IMG/VR virus record: IMGVR_UViG_3300022209_000009
Coordinates: 1 to 31,942 of that record
DNA: 31,942 bases
Origin: a virus
Strand: one strand, 5' to 3'
The notes under the pieces were generated by a model, which made no database searches, was not told the DNA's origin, and saw nothing but the letters and a program-made list of their open reading frames with translations. This document shows, piece by piece, positions 1 to 6,520 of the stretch. The translations under genes and the position numbers were made by a program. Each line of letters opens with the position of its first letter. Position 1 is the stretch's first letter.

Positions 1-126
1 CCGGATGCAAAGCGTCCCAGGCAGCGTCCCGAGCAGCGGCCCCAGGCAGCGTCCCAGCAGCGGCCCAGGCAGCGTCCCAGGCAACGGCCCCAGCAGCGTC
101 CCCAGCAGCGGCCCCAGCAGCGGCCC
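1..126. repeat. Terminal direct repeat, left copy
   Basis: Bases 1-126 are identical to 31802-31927. After that the copies differ: the last 15 bases of the window do not match 127 onward. Most of the repeat is itself a 12-bp tandem array, so the end could be an assembly overlap of a circular molecule, a true terminal redundancy, or a collapse of variable repeat number. The minus-strand reading frame is in the same phase in both copies, which supports joining the ends. Confidence 0.9.
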
Positions 127-724
127 CAGCAGCGGCCGCAGCAGCGTCCCCAGCAGCGTCCTGAGCAGCGGCCTGAGCAGCGGCCCAGGCAGCGTCCCGA
201 GCAGCGGCCCCAGGCAGCGTCCCAGCAGCGGCCCAGGCAGCGTCCCAGGCAGCGTCCCAGGCAACGGCCCCAGCAGCGGCCGCGTCTAATCGCACAGTTT
301 CCAATGTGGGCAGAATCGCAGGCGTCGTATCAGCGGCAAGGGCTGGCATCCCGGCGAACAGCTCGGCTTGCGCGATCAGTCCAGCGAAGCGCAGCCAAGT
401 GGGGGTCTGAACTCGGACGAGCCAGTCGGCCGCCATCCACGCCAAATCAGACTCGACCTGCGGGTTGTCGGTTCGGGTGCCTACCACCTCCCAGAACAAT
501 GGTTTGATCAGGCGTTGACGGTCGGCGTCGTCGAGGCCGTCCTGCCATGTTCGCCCGACCGCTGCGATCACCGGCGAAACACAGTCAGGATGGTCGCTGA
601 AGTCCTCGCCGTTGGCGAAGCTGATCGCTTCCATCCAACACATTCCATCGTCGGGGTCGGTGTGTTCGCCCTGGTCGAGGGTGAGGTTGTCTAGCCAGAC
701 ATCGGGGTTATCGAGTGCGGTCAT
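1..724 (-). CDS. Ala/Trp/Asp-rich tetrapeptide-repeat protein, N-terminal part (continues across contig junction)
   Basis: The function is unknown. The frame starts at ATG 724, preceded by GAAGGAGA at a good distance, and has no stop down to base 1. It continues in phase at 31801 and stops at 31671. Joined across the 126-bp overlap it makes about 284 residues. Residues 1-150 are a non-repetitive, acidic, Trp-containing domain beginning MTALDNPDVWLDNLTLDQ. Then come about 20 tetrapeptide units of the AAWD/AAWA/AAGD/AAAR type, likely an alpha-helical rod. Similar AAWDAAW-type proteins occur in many actinobacteriophages without known function (from memory). The gene lies 61 bp after the previous one. 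The antisense ORF at 5-289 is a shadow of the repeat. Confidence 0.8.
   Translation of the reverse strand, partial: MTALDNPDVWLDNLTLDQGEHTDPDDGMCWMEAISFANGEDFSDHPDCVSPVIAAVGRTWQDGLDDADRQRLIKPLFWEVVGTRTDNPQVESDLAWMAADWLVRVQTPTWLRFAGLIAQAELFAGMPALAADTTPAILPTLETVRLDAAAAGAVAWDAAWDAAWAAAGTLPGAAARDAAWAAAQAAAQDAAGDAAAAAAGAAAGAAAGDAAGAVAWDAAWAAAGTLPGAAARDAAWDALHP
12..284. repeat. Degenerate 12-bp tandem repeat inside a coding region
   Basis: The array is built from variants of agcagcggcccc and aggcagcgtccc. Because the unit is 12 bp, each copy adds four residues to the minus-strand protein. A longer period is visible: 16-83 is repeated exactly at 184-251, an offset of 168 bp or 14 units, after which the second copy carries one extra 12-bp unit. 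This is what slippage or unequal crossing-over between units would leave. The array continues at 31813-31942. Confidence 0.9.
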
Positions 725-785
725 GTTTGGTCTCCTTCGGAATCGGCGTTCCACGTCATAACGGGCAGGTTGAAACATCGCCGGA

Positions 786-998
786 TCATTGCTCGCCCCG
801 ATCTTGGAGTTCGTCGATGGCCCATCGGATTGTTTGGGCGTTCTGGGCGGCGGCCTGGCGTGAGTGGTTCGGCATGTTCTTGGACACGGCCACGACCTCG
901 AGCTTGCGGGCTATCTCGCCTAGCCGGTGCATCATCGTTTCTCGGCCGACGTAGCGCACGGCGAACGCTTGCGTACCGGCGGGGTCCTTGAACCTCAT
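786..998 (-). CDS. Small hypothetical protein, 70 aa
   Basis: I do not recognise the family. The start is taken as ATG 998, which overlaps the TGA of the upstream gene in an ATGA tetranucleotide; a longer version from 1040 would run back into that gene. The protein begins MRFKDPAGTQAFAVRY, is predicted mostly helical, and has a basic N-terminal half and a Gln/Ala-rich C-terminal half. It sits in the minus-strand replication/accessory operon between the winged-helix protein and the junction repeat protein, and is probably translationally coupled to the former. Confidence 0.75.
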   Translation of the reverse strand: MRFKDPAGTQAFAVRYVGRETMMHRLGEIARKLEVVAVSKNMPNHSRQAAAQNAQTIRWAIDELQDRGEQ

Positions 999-1564
999 CG
1001 GTCGACCGTCAGCTGTAGCGGCCGGCGGGTGGCCAGCCATCGGACATCGACGAGACCGGCGACAGGGTCGGGGTCGGCATCAGAGAACGGGTCGCCAGGG
1101 TCGAGCAGGTACCACGCACGCTGCCCGCCGATCTCGGTCAGCTCGATCTGCTTGGTAGTTATCCACAGGTGCGCGATGCGCTGGTTGTACTCATCGACGC
1201 CGACGCCGAGCTCGGCCTGGAGTTGCTCGTTGGTGGTAGCGCCATACACGGCGAGGTGGCGCACGATCGGGTCGGCTCGTGGCCGTAGCTGTAGCTCGGC
1301 CTTGAGTGCTCCGATGATGAGCTCGGCCTCGGTCAGCTGGCGGCGGTACCGCTCGACGGTGACGTTTTGCGCTATCGGTTCCGGTATCGGTGGCCGTTGT
1401 GCTGGTTTGCGACGTCGTGCCGGCTCCAGTGGCGGGCTCTGGGTCCTTTGGGCGGGGTTTGGGTGCTCGGTGGCCGCTGGAGCGTCTGTGGCGCTCTGAG
1501 CGCTCCTCTTGGATGGTGAGCACCATGAGCCAGACAACGGCGATGGCAAAGATGATTCCGGCAA
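995..1564 (-). CDS. Winged-helix-like protein (start undefined; possible +1 frameshift product)
   Basis: The C-terminal 110 residues look like a genuine folded domain: a helix with LTEAELIIGALKAEL, then VRHLAVYGATTNEQLQAELG (helix-turn-helix-like) and a strand-rich end with QRAWYLLDPGDPF. This is typical of a small winged-helix DNA-binding domain, possibly regulatory or linked to replication. No ATG or GTG lies upstream in this frame without running deep into the methyltransferase gene; the first in-frame start is a TTG at 1564. The frame just upstream (1580-1191) has a good start and a membrane segment and is offset by +1, so the two may be one protein made by frameshifting, or one gene broken by an indel. 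The stop overlaps the next start (ATGA). Confidence 0.6.
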   Translation of the reverse strand: MPESSLPSPLSGSWCSPSKRSAQSATDAPAATEHPNPAQRTQSPPLEPARRRKPAQRPPIPEPIAQNVTVERYRRQLTEAELIIGALKAELQLRPRADPIVRHLAVYGATTNEQLQAELGVGVDEYNQRIAHLWITTKQIELTEIGGQRAWYLLDPGDPFSDADPDPVAGLVDVRWLATRRPLQLTVDR

Positions 1565-1580
1565 TGAGGATGGGGTCCAT
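1191..1580 (-). CDS. Membrane-anchored N-terminal ORF, probably joined to the winged-helix frame
   Basis: ATG 1580 lies 19 bp after the methyltransferase stop, with a purine-rich stretch (GAAAGAGA) upstream. Residues 4-22 (ILIAGIIFAIAVVWLMVLT) form a clear transmembrane helix, followed by a charged and Pro/Thr-rich linker. The far C-terminal part is Arg/Ala-rich and is an evident out-of-frame reading of the winged-helix domain, so the real protein probably either ends earlier or shifts +1 into that frame. The predicted topology is a short extracytoplasmic N-terminus and a cytoplasmic tail. Function unknown. Confidence 0.5.
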   Translation of the reverse strand: MDPILIAGIIFAIAVVWLMVLTIQEERSERHRRSSGHRAPKPRPKDPEPATGAGTTSQTSTTATDTGTDSAKRHRRAVPPPADRGRAHHRSTQGRATATATSRPDRAPPRRVWRYHQRATPGRARRRRR

Positions 1581-1598
1581 GGATGGTGGTCTCTTTCT

Positions 1599-2942
1599 CT
1601 AGATGAGTGTTTGTTGGTGCCCGTGGGCGGTGACGGGCGACAGCCCGGCCGTTGGTTTGAGGTTGCGCCACACTTCGGCGTACCGCTCGGGCAACAGCTG
1701 AGCGTTGTCGGGGTCGAGGTCGATACCGGTGGCGTCACGCCCGTGGATGTCGGCTACGGCCAACGTGGTGCCGGTCCCGGCGAACGGGTCGAGGACGTGA
1801 CCTGGCCTCCAGTTGTTGTGCCCGCAGTCGGACCAGCCGAGCGTGCGGGAAACGACCGCCATCCTTGGGCCGCCGTTGATGCCCCGATTGTTTCCTTCGG
1901 GTTCAGTAGCGTCTCTTCGTGTTGTTGCTCCTCCGCCGGAATGATCTGGCACATATGACCGATCGGTGATTCGTCGGCGTGGCTCTGAGCATTCCCGGCA
2001 GACCTCTGCGGGGCACATCGAGAGGATCAGGCGTTCAGCGAGTTTGGCGGGCCACATGGCGTAGTGGGCGAGCGAGCTCCCGGCCGAGTTGATCAGCCAT
2101 GTGAGGTCGCCGTCGTATTCGTCGTGCCAGTGATCGACCGGCGGCGCACCACCAGGATGGACACCAAGGTTGCTGATGCCCTTGTCGCCCCGGTCGTTGT
2201 TAGGTCCTTTGAGTCCTTCGGTCGCTGTCCGAAGTCGCCAACCTGCAAATGGTTCGGTGCGTACGGCGTCGAGGTCGAACCACCGGCGACCCGACGGACA
2301 CGCCACCGTGATATACGACGTCGCCGGGCGGACCTTGTCGCCGAGCGCACCCACTGGCGGGTTGTTGCGGGCCCAGACGATGACGTTACGGATCCGCCAC
2401 GGTTCGAATACCGGCTTGATCGGGATGGCACGCGTTAACCAGTCGGCCGACGGGGCGCTGATCCCGAGCCGGGCCAGCCGACAGATCCACTCGACCCGCT
2501 CGGCCCCGATCGACGGGTCGACGAGGTTGCGTCCGTAGGCGAGCGACCAGGCGAACAGGGTCGGGACACCGGTCAACGACTTCGACAGGGGCCAACCGGG
2601 CCCGCTGGCGTTCGGCTTCTCCGCATTCGATGTCACGCCGCGCCCGTTCGGATATCTGCTATTGCCGTTGTCGTCTCCCCAGCCTGATTTGCCGCTGTAG
2701 GTGTCGCCCAGCTCCCAAGCCAACGAACCATGCGGCGCCAACACACGACGGCACTCGACCGCCAACGTCAGCAGGTTGTCGAGGAAATCGGCCGGTGTCG
2801 CCTCGGAACCCCATTGCCCGTCGACGTCGTTGTAGTTCCGGAGCGCGAGGAACGGCGGCGAGGTGGCGACCAGGTCGACCGAGTCGTCGGGCAGTGTGCG
2901 GATAGTGGTCAGGGCGTCGCCCGTCAAATATTCGATAGTCAT
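1599..2942 (-). CDS. DNA methyltransferase (N4-cytosine or N6-adenine type, beta-class order)
   Basis: The protein transfers a methyl group from S-adenosylmethionine to an exocyclic amino group in DNA, probably to protect phage DNA from host restriction. The catalytic motif TSPPF is at residues 27-31; SPP(Y/F) favours N4-cytosine. The AdoMet-binding motif DPFAGTGTT is at about 385-393, followed by GIDLD. Motif IV before motif I is the beta-class order. Between them lies a target-recognition region with Trp-rich segments and a Cys cluster (CPAEVCRECSEP, with a later SDCGH) that may bind zinc. The start is ATG 2942, overlapping the previous stop as ATGA; a longer frame to 3215 overlaps two genes. 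No restriction enzyme gene is adjacent, so it is probably a solitary methyltransferase. Confidence 0.93.
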   Translation of the reverse strand: MTIEYLTGDALTTIRTLPDDSVDLVATSPPFLALRNYNDVDGQWGSEATPADFLDNLLTLAVECRRVLAPHGSLAWELGDTYSGKSGWGDDNGNSRYPNGRGVTSNAEKPNASGPGWPLSKSLTGVPTLFAWSLAYGRNLVDPSIGAERVEWICRLARLGISAPSADWLTRAIPIKPVFEPWRIRNVIVWARNNPPVGALGDKVRPATSYITVACPSGRRWFDLDAVRTEPFAGWRLRTATEGLKGPNNDRGDKGISNLGVHPGGAPPVDHWHDEYDGDLTWLINSAGSSLAHYAMWPAKLAERLILSMCPAEVCRECSEPRRRITDRSYVPDHSGGGATTRRDATEPEGNNRGINGGPRMAVVSRTLGWSDCGHNNWRPGHVLDPFAGTGTTLAVADIHGRDATGIDLDPDNAQLLPERYAEVWRNLKPTAGLSPVTAHGHQQTLI

Positions 2943-3121
2943 TCGACGCGGAACCAGCGCAATCGGGCGGAGTCTCGGGCTCGGGCTCGACGCTTGAGCC
3001 GCTCGGCTCGCTGCTCGTCGGTGAACACGGTCAGGTCCTCGGTTGGCTGGTTCGGTTTGTCGGCGATCGACGACAGGAACCGTCGAGCGTCGGCGAGCGC
3101 TTGAGCATCGTTCGGGGTCAT
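2939..3121 (-). CDS. Small hypothetical protein, 60 aa, charged
   Basis: The protein begins MTPNDAQALADARRFLSSIA and ends in a strongly basic Arg-rich segment (RLKRRARARDSARLRW), which would suit nucleic-acid binding. I recognise no family. Both ends are 4-bp ATGA overlaps, with the replisome-organizer-like gene upstream and the methyltransferase downstream, so it is almost certainly translated as part of that operon. Confidence 0.75.
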   Translation of the reverse strand: MTPNDAQALADARRFLSSIADKPNQPTEDLTVFTDEQRAERLKRRARARDSARLRWFRVE

Positions 3122-4152
3122 AGCTCGGCCTCCCTGGCCGCTCGGTTGGCTCGCTGTAGCGCTTCTCGTGCTGCGGCGAGATTGGTCTTGGCGACCTCGG
3201 GCTCGACCTGCTCAAGGTTCAGGTAGTCGAACGCTTCATCGCCAGCGATGTTGGCCATCGGGTTCGGCTCGTCGTGGTTGCCGTTGAGCTTGACCGGTGG
3301 CGTGCTCGTGACGGTGCCGAGCTCGGTTAGGCCCTTGAGCCATGCCCGACGTGGGTTGTCGGCGTCAGCGCATCGCTCAGCAAGGTCGAGAACTTGGTCA
3401 TAGGTGGTCCCTCGGCTGAGCGCTCGGGCAACAGTTCGTATCTCACCCTGCGTGGTTTCTGGTTTCACGTAGCCCATGGCCTTGAGAGCGTCGATGGTGG
3501 TGAGCGCTGCTGGCTCGCTGGTTGTCCGATTCTCATCGTCGTCCAATTTTGACGCTGACCCTCTTTGGTAAATTGTGGACGACGGAGTGTTTTTTACGTC
3601 TCCGTCTCCGTCTCCGTCTCCGTCTCCGTCTCCGTCTGAGCACGTGCTAGCACTGTCCTTCACCTCAGGTGGAGCATGATGCTTGACCCCTGGAGTAGCA
3701 CTAGGTGAAGCATGGGGTGGAGCATCGCCACCAGGGGAAACGCAAAGCGGGCAAGCATCGTGCGGATCCTTCGAGTGAATGCCGCGCTTGTGGTGAGCGA
3801 TCAGCGCTCCGATTCGTTTCCGGTCTCGCCGTTGCTCTATCTGTGTTTGAGATTCGTTCCATCTCAGAAACGAACGCACGAGATAGGCGTCGGGGTCGTC
3901 GGTTTGCTCCCAAAGTCCCATTTTGACCAGTTCGGCGGCGCCCTCGAGCACATCGTCGGGCTCGAGGGCGCCCCACTGAACGCCGACCATCGCCCGTAGT
4001 GAGATGATCCCATCGTCTTGTGATGCCTTGGCCAGCGCTATCGATGTCACGAACAGCAACCGAGCCGGTGCGCCACAAGCGAGCCACGCACGGTCATGGA
4101 TGATGCCGGCGGACAGTCGAGCCCATCCCGACTCCGGCGCTAGTTCGCTCAT
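3118..4152 (-). CDS. Replisome-organizer-like / winged-helix replication protein
   Basis: The N-terminal 110 residues (WARLSAGIIHDRAWLAC, then a winged-helix-like segment with LVKMGLWEQTDD and LVRSFLRWNESQTQIEQRR) match the pattern of phage replisome organizers and DnaD-like initiators, which bind the origin and help load the helicase. A low-complexity linker follows at about 140-210, with Cys residues and a run of Asp-Gly dipeptides encoded by a hexanucleotide repeat. A helical C-terminal domain lies at about 215-280, with ALKAMGYVKPETT and a tail rich in Ala, Arg and Glu. Its place beside the RecT-like and YqaJ-like genes supports a replication role. The start is ATG 4152, in an ATGA overlap with a 30-codon ORF. 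Confidence 0.75.
   Translation of the reverse strand: MSELAPESGWARLSAGIIHDRAWLACGAPARLLFVTSIALAKASQDDGIISLRAMVGVQWGALEPDDVLEGAAELVKMGLWEQTDDPDAYLVRSFLRWNESQTQIEQRRDRKRIGALIAHHKRGIHSKDPHDACPLCVSPGGDAPPHASPSATPGVKHHAPPEVKDSASTCSDGDGDGDGDGDGDVKNTPSSTIYQRGSASKLDDDENRTTSEPAALTTIDALKAMGYVKPETTQGEIRTVARALSRGTTYDQVLDLAERCADADNPRRAWLKGLTELGTVTSTPPVKLNGNHDEPNPMANIAGDEAFDYLNLEQVEPEVAKTNLAAAREALQRANRAAREAEL
3601..3636. repeat. Hexanucleotide repeat (tccgtc)x6 in replication gene
   Basis: There are six perfect copies of tccgtc, read as Asp-Gly pairs on the minus strand. The unit is frame-neutral, so copy number can change without breaking the gene. Directly beside it (3572-3598) is an A/T-rich stretch including gtgtttttta, unusual for this G+C-rich genome. 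Repeats plus an A/T-rich element inside an initiator gene resemble the lambda O arrangement and make this a candidate replication origin; that is inference. Confidence 0.85.
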
Positions 4153-4241
4153 GACATCGCCCCGAGAGAGGGCCCGAGCGTGCTCTGTAGCGCTGTGGTT
4201 CCCGCCGCCAGCGCGGCTCCGCTCGGGCCCTCGATCTTCAC
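4149..4241 (-). CDS. 30-codon micro-ORF locked between RecT-like and replisome genes
   Basis: The ORF starts at GTG 4241, overlapping the RecT-like TGA as GTGA, and stops at 4149, overlapping the next start as ATGA. It fills the whole gap between two otherwise unconnected genes and continues the operon's overlap rule. The product begins MKIEGPSGAALAAGTTALQS and is rich in Ala, Gly, Ser and Thr. It could be a real micro-protein or only a coupling device that carries ribosomes to the next start. No family recognised. Confidence 0.5.
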   Translation of the reverse strand: MKIEGPSGAALAAGTTALQSTLGPSLGAMS

Positions 4242-5080
4242 GCCGTCACCTCGGCGAGTACGGCGCGGGCAAGGTCCTGGTCTTGCACGATGTCGGCCAC
4301 CAGAGCGACGCCACCGGCGCCGAGCTTACTGGCAGCCCGGAGCAGGTCGCCGACCTTGGCCGCCTTGCGTAGCTCTTCCTCGGTGATGGATGGCTCGGGC
4401 TCGTCGTCGTCGACGATCTCGGCATCGGGCGGCTCATCGTCGAACTCGTCGTCGAACTCGGCTGGAACTTCGTGCGGGTGCTGGCCGTCGATGATGTCGA
4501 GCGGGTCGGCCTCGGGCTCGTCGTAGTCCTGTTCGGCGTCGATCATGCCGGCAGCGGTGCGCACGTAGCGCCGGTCGGCCTTGCGGCAGGCCTCAGCAAA
4601 CAGCATGTCGTCGGGATGGAGGGCCCACGGTGTCGGCTTGCCGCTCTTGTACTTCAGGTTCCGGGGTCGATCGTCGAAACGGGCCGTGATGGGGTCGCCG
4701 ATTCGTTTCGGTACGCCGCCGGAGTGGTTCCACACCTCGACGGTGCACAGCTCGGTTGTGGTCTCGGTGACCTTGAACTCGAAGCCACGAGCAACAGCCA
4801 GCTCGATCCGCATCTGCGTTTTCACCCACGGCTTGCCGTCGATGACGTCGATGTTCTGGACGGCGGTGAAGATGTCGACATCATGCTTGTCGCCCCACAT
4901 CTTGGCCAGGAGCACAGCACCAGGCTTGCCACGGTAGGCGACCGGTATTAGGTCACCGGCCGAGGCGATGGCGTTGCACAGCTGGAGCACCTCCGGTAGC
5001 TGGCCGGACACGCCAGCGATGGCGTGCGGTACGGGCGCGCTCGGCTCGGTCCTGTTGCGCACGGTGATAGCTTCGCTCAT
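4238..5080 (-). CDS. RecT-family single-strand DNA annealing protein
   Basis: The protein anneals complementary single strands in phage recombination, working with an exonuclease. The recognised core is at residues 40-180: DLIPVAYRGKPGAVLLAKMW, then FTAVQNIDVIDGKPWVKTQM, an Ala/Arg helix, beta-strands with TTTELCTVEVW, and KPTPWALHPDDMLFAEACR with RRYVRTAAGMIDAE, in the usual RecT order. The C-terminal third is very acidic (repeated DEFDDE and VDDDEPEP) and ends in a short helical domain; such tails often mediate partner binding. The start is ATG 5080, in an ATGA overlap with the upstream gene. The YqaJ-type nuclease two genes upstream is its natural partner. Confidence 0.85.
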   Translation of the reverse strand: MSEAITVRNRTEPSAPVPHAIAGVSGQLPEVLQLCNAIASAGDLIPVAYRGKPGAVLLAKMWGDKHDVDIFTAVQNIDVIDGKPWVKTQMRIELAVARGFEFKVTETTTELCTVEVWNHSGGVPKRIGDPITARFDDRPRNLKYKSGKPTPWALHPDDMLFAEACRKADRRYVRTAAGMIDAEQDYDEPEADPLDIIDGQHPHEVPAEFDDEFDDEPPDAEIVDDDEPEPSITEEELRKAAKVGDLLRAASKLGAGGVALVADIVQDQDLARAVLAEVTA

Positions 5081-5322
5081 GACGGCACCTGCCATGTATC
5101 GGTCAGCACCTTCAGTGCATCGAGCTGCCTAGGCGTTGGATCTGGTCGGTGCTGTGGCGCCGCTCCCATCACACCGTTGAGCGAGCACACCTGCAGCTGC
5201 CCGTCGGGTGTGATGGCAAGCGCTCGGTTGACGGGGGTAGTCAGCACAAGCAACGGGAGCCTTTCGCGAATGCGAACGTACGGCTCGCATGGTTCTAGTG
5301 TGAGTCGTTCTTCAGTCATCAT
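5077..5322 (-). CDS. Small hypothetical protein, 81 aa
   Basis: The protein lies between the exonuclease and the RecT-like gene, with ATGA overlaps on both sides. The frame can start at either of two successive ATGs (5322 or 5319); GGAGGA in the end of the exonuclease gene serves as ribosome-binding site. It begins MTEERLTLEPCEPYVRIRER and contains a beta-rich middle (LPLLVLTTPVNRALAITPDG). I recognise no domain. Its position suggests an accessory role in recombination, but this is only context. Confidence 0.75.
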   Translation of the reverse strand: MMTEERLTLEPCEPYVRIRERLPLLVLTTPVNRALAITPDGQLQVCSLNGVMGAAPQHRPDPTPRQLDALKVLTDTWQVPS

Positions 5323-6383
5323 TCCTCCATGTTCTTGATGGTCAGGCGACGGTCTCGGGTCGCGAGCCGGAAGTCGTCGTACTCGTCGGGCATCGTCGAT
5401 TTCGCAAGGTCGCGGTTGAGCGTCTCGATGATCAGCTCAGGATGTTTCGGCCCGTAGACCTCGAGGAAATCGACCTCGGATTGCACGGTGAACTTGCGGA
5501 CCGGTACGCCGCAGCGGACACGCCAGCGGCCATCGGACGTCAGCGCCTCGGTGGCCTCTCCCATGCGGTCTCGGATGACGGCCTCGGCGGTGACTCGCTC
5601 TTCCTTGGCCGCCTTCTCGGCCTGCTTCAATTCCTCGTATCGAGAGATCAGGTCGGCGAGGTCGTCGATGTCGGCGGTAGCGGTGGCGTCGGCCTCGGCG
5701 TTGGCGGCCTTCACGTATGGCAGAGCGTCGGCGCTCGTCGGCGGCGGCAGTCGGCCGGCATCGACATAGCCGAGCAACTCGTCGGCCAGGTCGACAAGAT
5801 TGGCCTGCATCAGCTCGTCGGCGTAGACCCATCGGTACTTGACATCAGCCACGGCCTCGGCGGTCAGCGCTCCGGTCGGTTGGTCGAGCTCGCTATCGAT
5901 AGTGGCGATGACGAGCAGCCAGCGCGGCAGACCGGTGACGTACATGCCCCACTGGCATTGCGTGATCCAGTAGTGCCACGGCCACGGCGCATGCGGGAAC
6001 CTGGTCTTGATTTCCAGGCCGGCGAGTGCGTCATCCATCGTCGGCTCGGGCGTATCGAACAGGAAGCCGTCGGGTGTGCATCGATGCCGTGGCCGGTCGG
6101 CGTGCTGTAGCCACATCTGCTCGCCGCCGACGTAGAGGCCGGTGTGAGCGATGATGCCGTCGGCGATCGGACCTTCCCACCGCTTGCCTCGCTCGGCGTA
6201 CTCGGCCGGTATCTCGTCGACGTCGACACCGATGCGCAAGGCGACGGCCTTGTATGCGCCGCCGTAGAGCCCGGAGTAAGCAGCGGCCACATCGGAGCCA
6301 CCGATACCGTCGAGACGCCACTCGATCCAGTCGTCATGATTGGTGTCTGGCCGCTCGTCGGACTTCTCGAATTGGAGCGTCAT
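5319..6383 (-). CDS. YqaJ-like / lambda-exonuclease-type recombination nuclease
   Basis: This is a predicted PD-(D/E)XK exonuclease that resects double-strand ends so that the RecT-like protein can anneal them. The motifs are in order: GIGGSDVAAAYSGLYG near residue 28 (the family's substrate loop), the Glu in KRWEGPIADGI, CTPDGFLFD near 105 with the metal-binding Asp, and GLEIKTR with the catalytic Glu and Lys near 125-130, followed by HYWITQCQWGMYVTG. A helical region with a coiled-coil-like EELKQAEKAAKEER follows at about 255-275. The start is ATG 6383, within an ATGA overlap with the small membrane protein gene; the five extra codons to 6398 are unlikely. Confidence 0.9.
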   Translation of the reverse strand: MTLQFEKSDERPDTNHDDWIEWRLDGIGGSDVAAAYSGLYGGAYKAVALRIGVDVDEIPAEYAERGKRWEGPIADGIIAHTGLYVGGEQMWLQHADRPRHRCTPDGFLFDTPEPTMDDALAGLEIKTRFPHAPWPWHYWITQCQWGMYVTGLPRWLLVIATIDSELDQPTGALTAEAVADVKYRWVYADELMQANLVDLADELLGYVDAGRLPPPTSADALPYVKAANAEADATATADIDDLADLISRYEELKQAEKAAKEERVTAEAVIRDRMGEATEALTSDGRWRVRCGVPVRKFTVQSEVDFLEVYGPKHPELIIETLNRDLAKSTMPDEYDDFRLATRDRRLTIKNMEE

Positions 6384-6520
6384 GATGGCAGCGCCCAATT
6401 CAGCGCTCGGATGAGCAGCCCGACCGCTGCGATGAGCAGCGCGAGGAACAGCACGAGCGAAACGAAACAGCTAGCGGCAATCAGTAGCGACGGGATGATC
6501 GGTGGGTCGTCGATGTCCAT
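6380..6520 (-). CDS. Small membrane protein, 46 aa
   Basis: ATG 6520 to TGA 6380, overlapping the nuclease start as ATGA. After a short acidic N-terminus (MDIDDPP) residues 8-40 form one long hydrophobic helix (IIPSLLIAASCFVSLVLFLA followed by LLIAAVGLLI). The predicted topology is a single or hairpin membrane span. Its place at the head of the recombination operon is unusual. Function unknown; host-membrane modulation or superinfection control are guesses. Confidence 0.7.
   Translation of the reverse strand: MDIDDPPIIPSLLIAASCFVSLVLFLALLIAAVGLLIRALNWALPS

Noticed and set aside
1-284. Tandem repeats as a CRISPR array
   Set aside because: Units are 12 bp and contiguous with no spacers, and no Cas genes are present. 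The same holds for the 5-bp array at 22594-22985.
5-289. Plus-strand 94-aa Ser/Pro/Gly ORF over the 12-bp repeat
   Set aside because: A 12-bp repeat without stop keeps several frames open. The minus frame has a proper ribosome-binding site, a non-repetitive domain and operon overlaps; this one has none.
1599-3215. Longer methyltransferase starting at 3215
   Set aside because: The first 91 residues are an out-of-frame reading of the two upstream genes; ATG 2942 is in an ATGA overlap and begins the conserved part.
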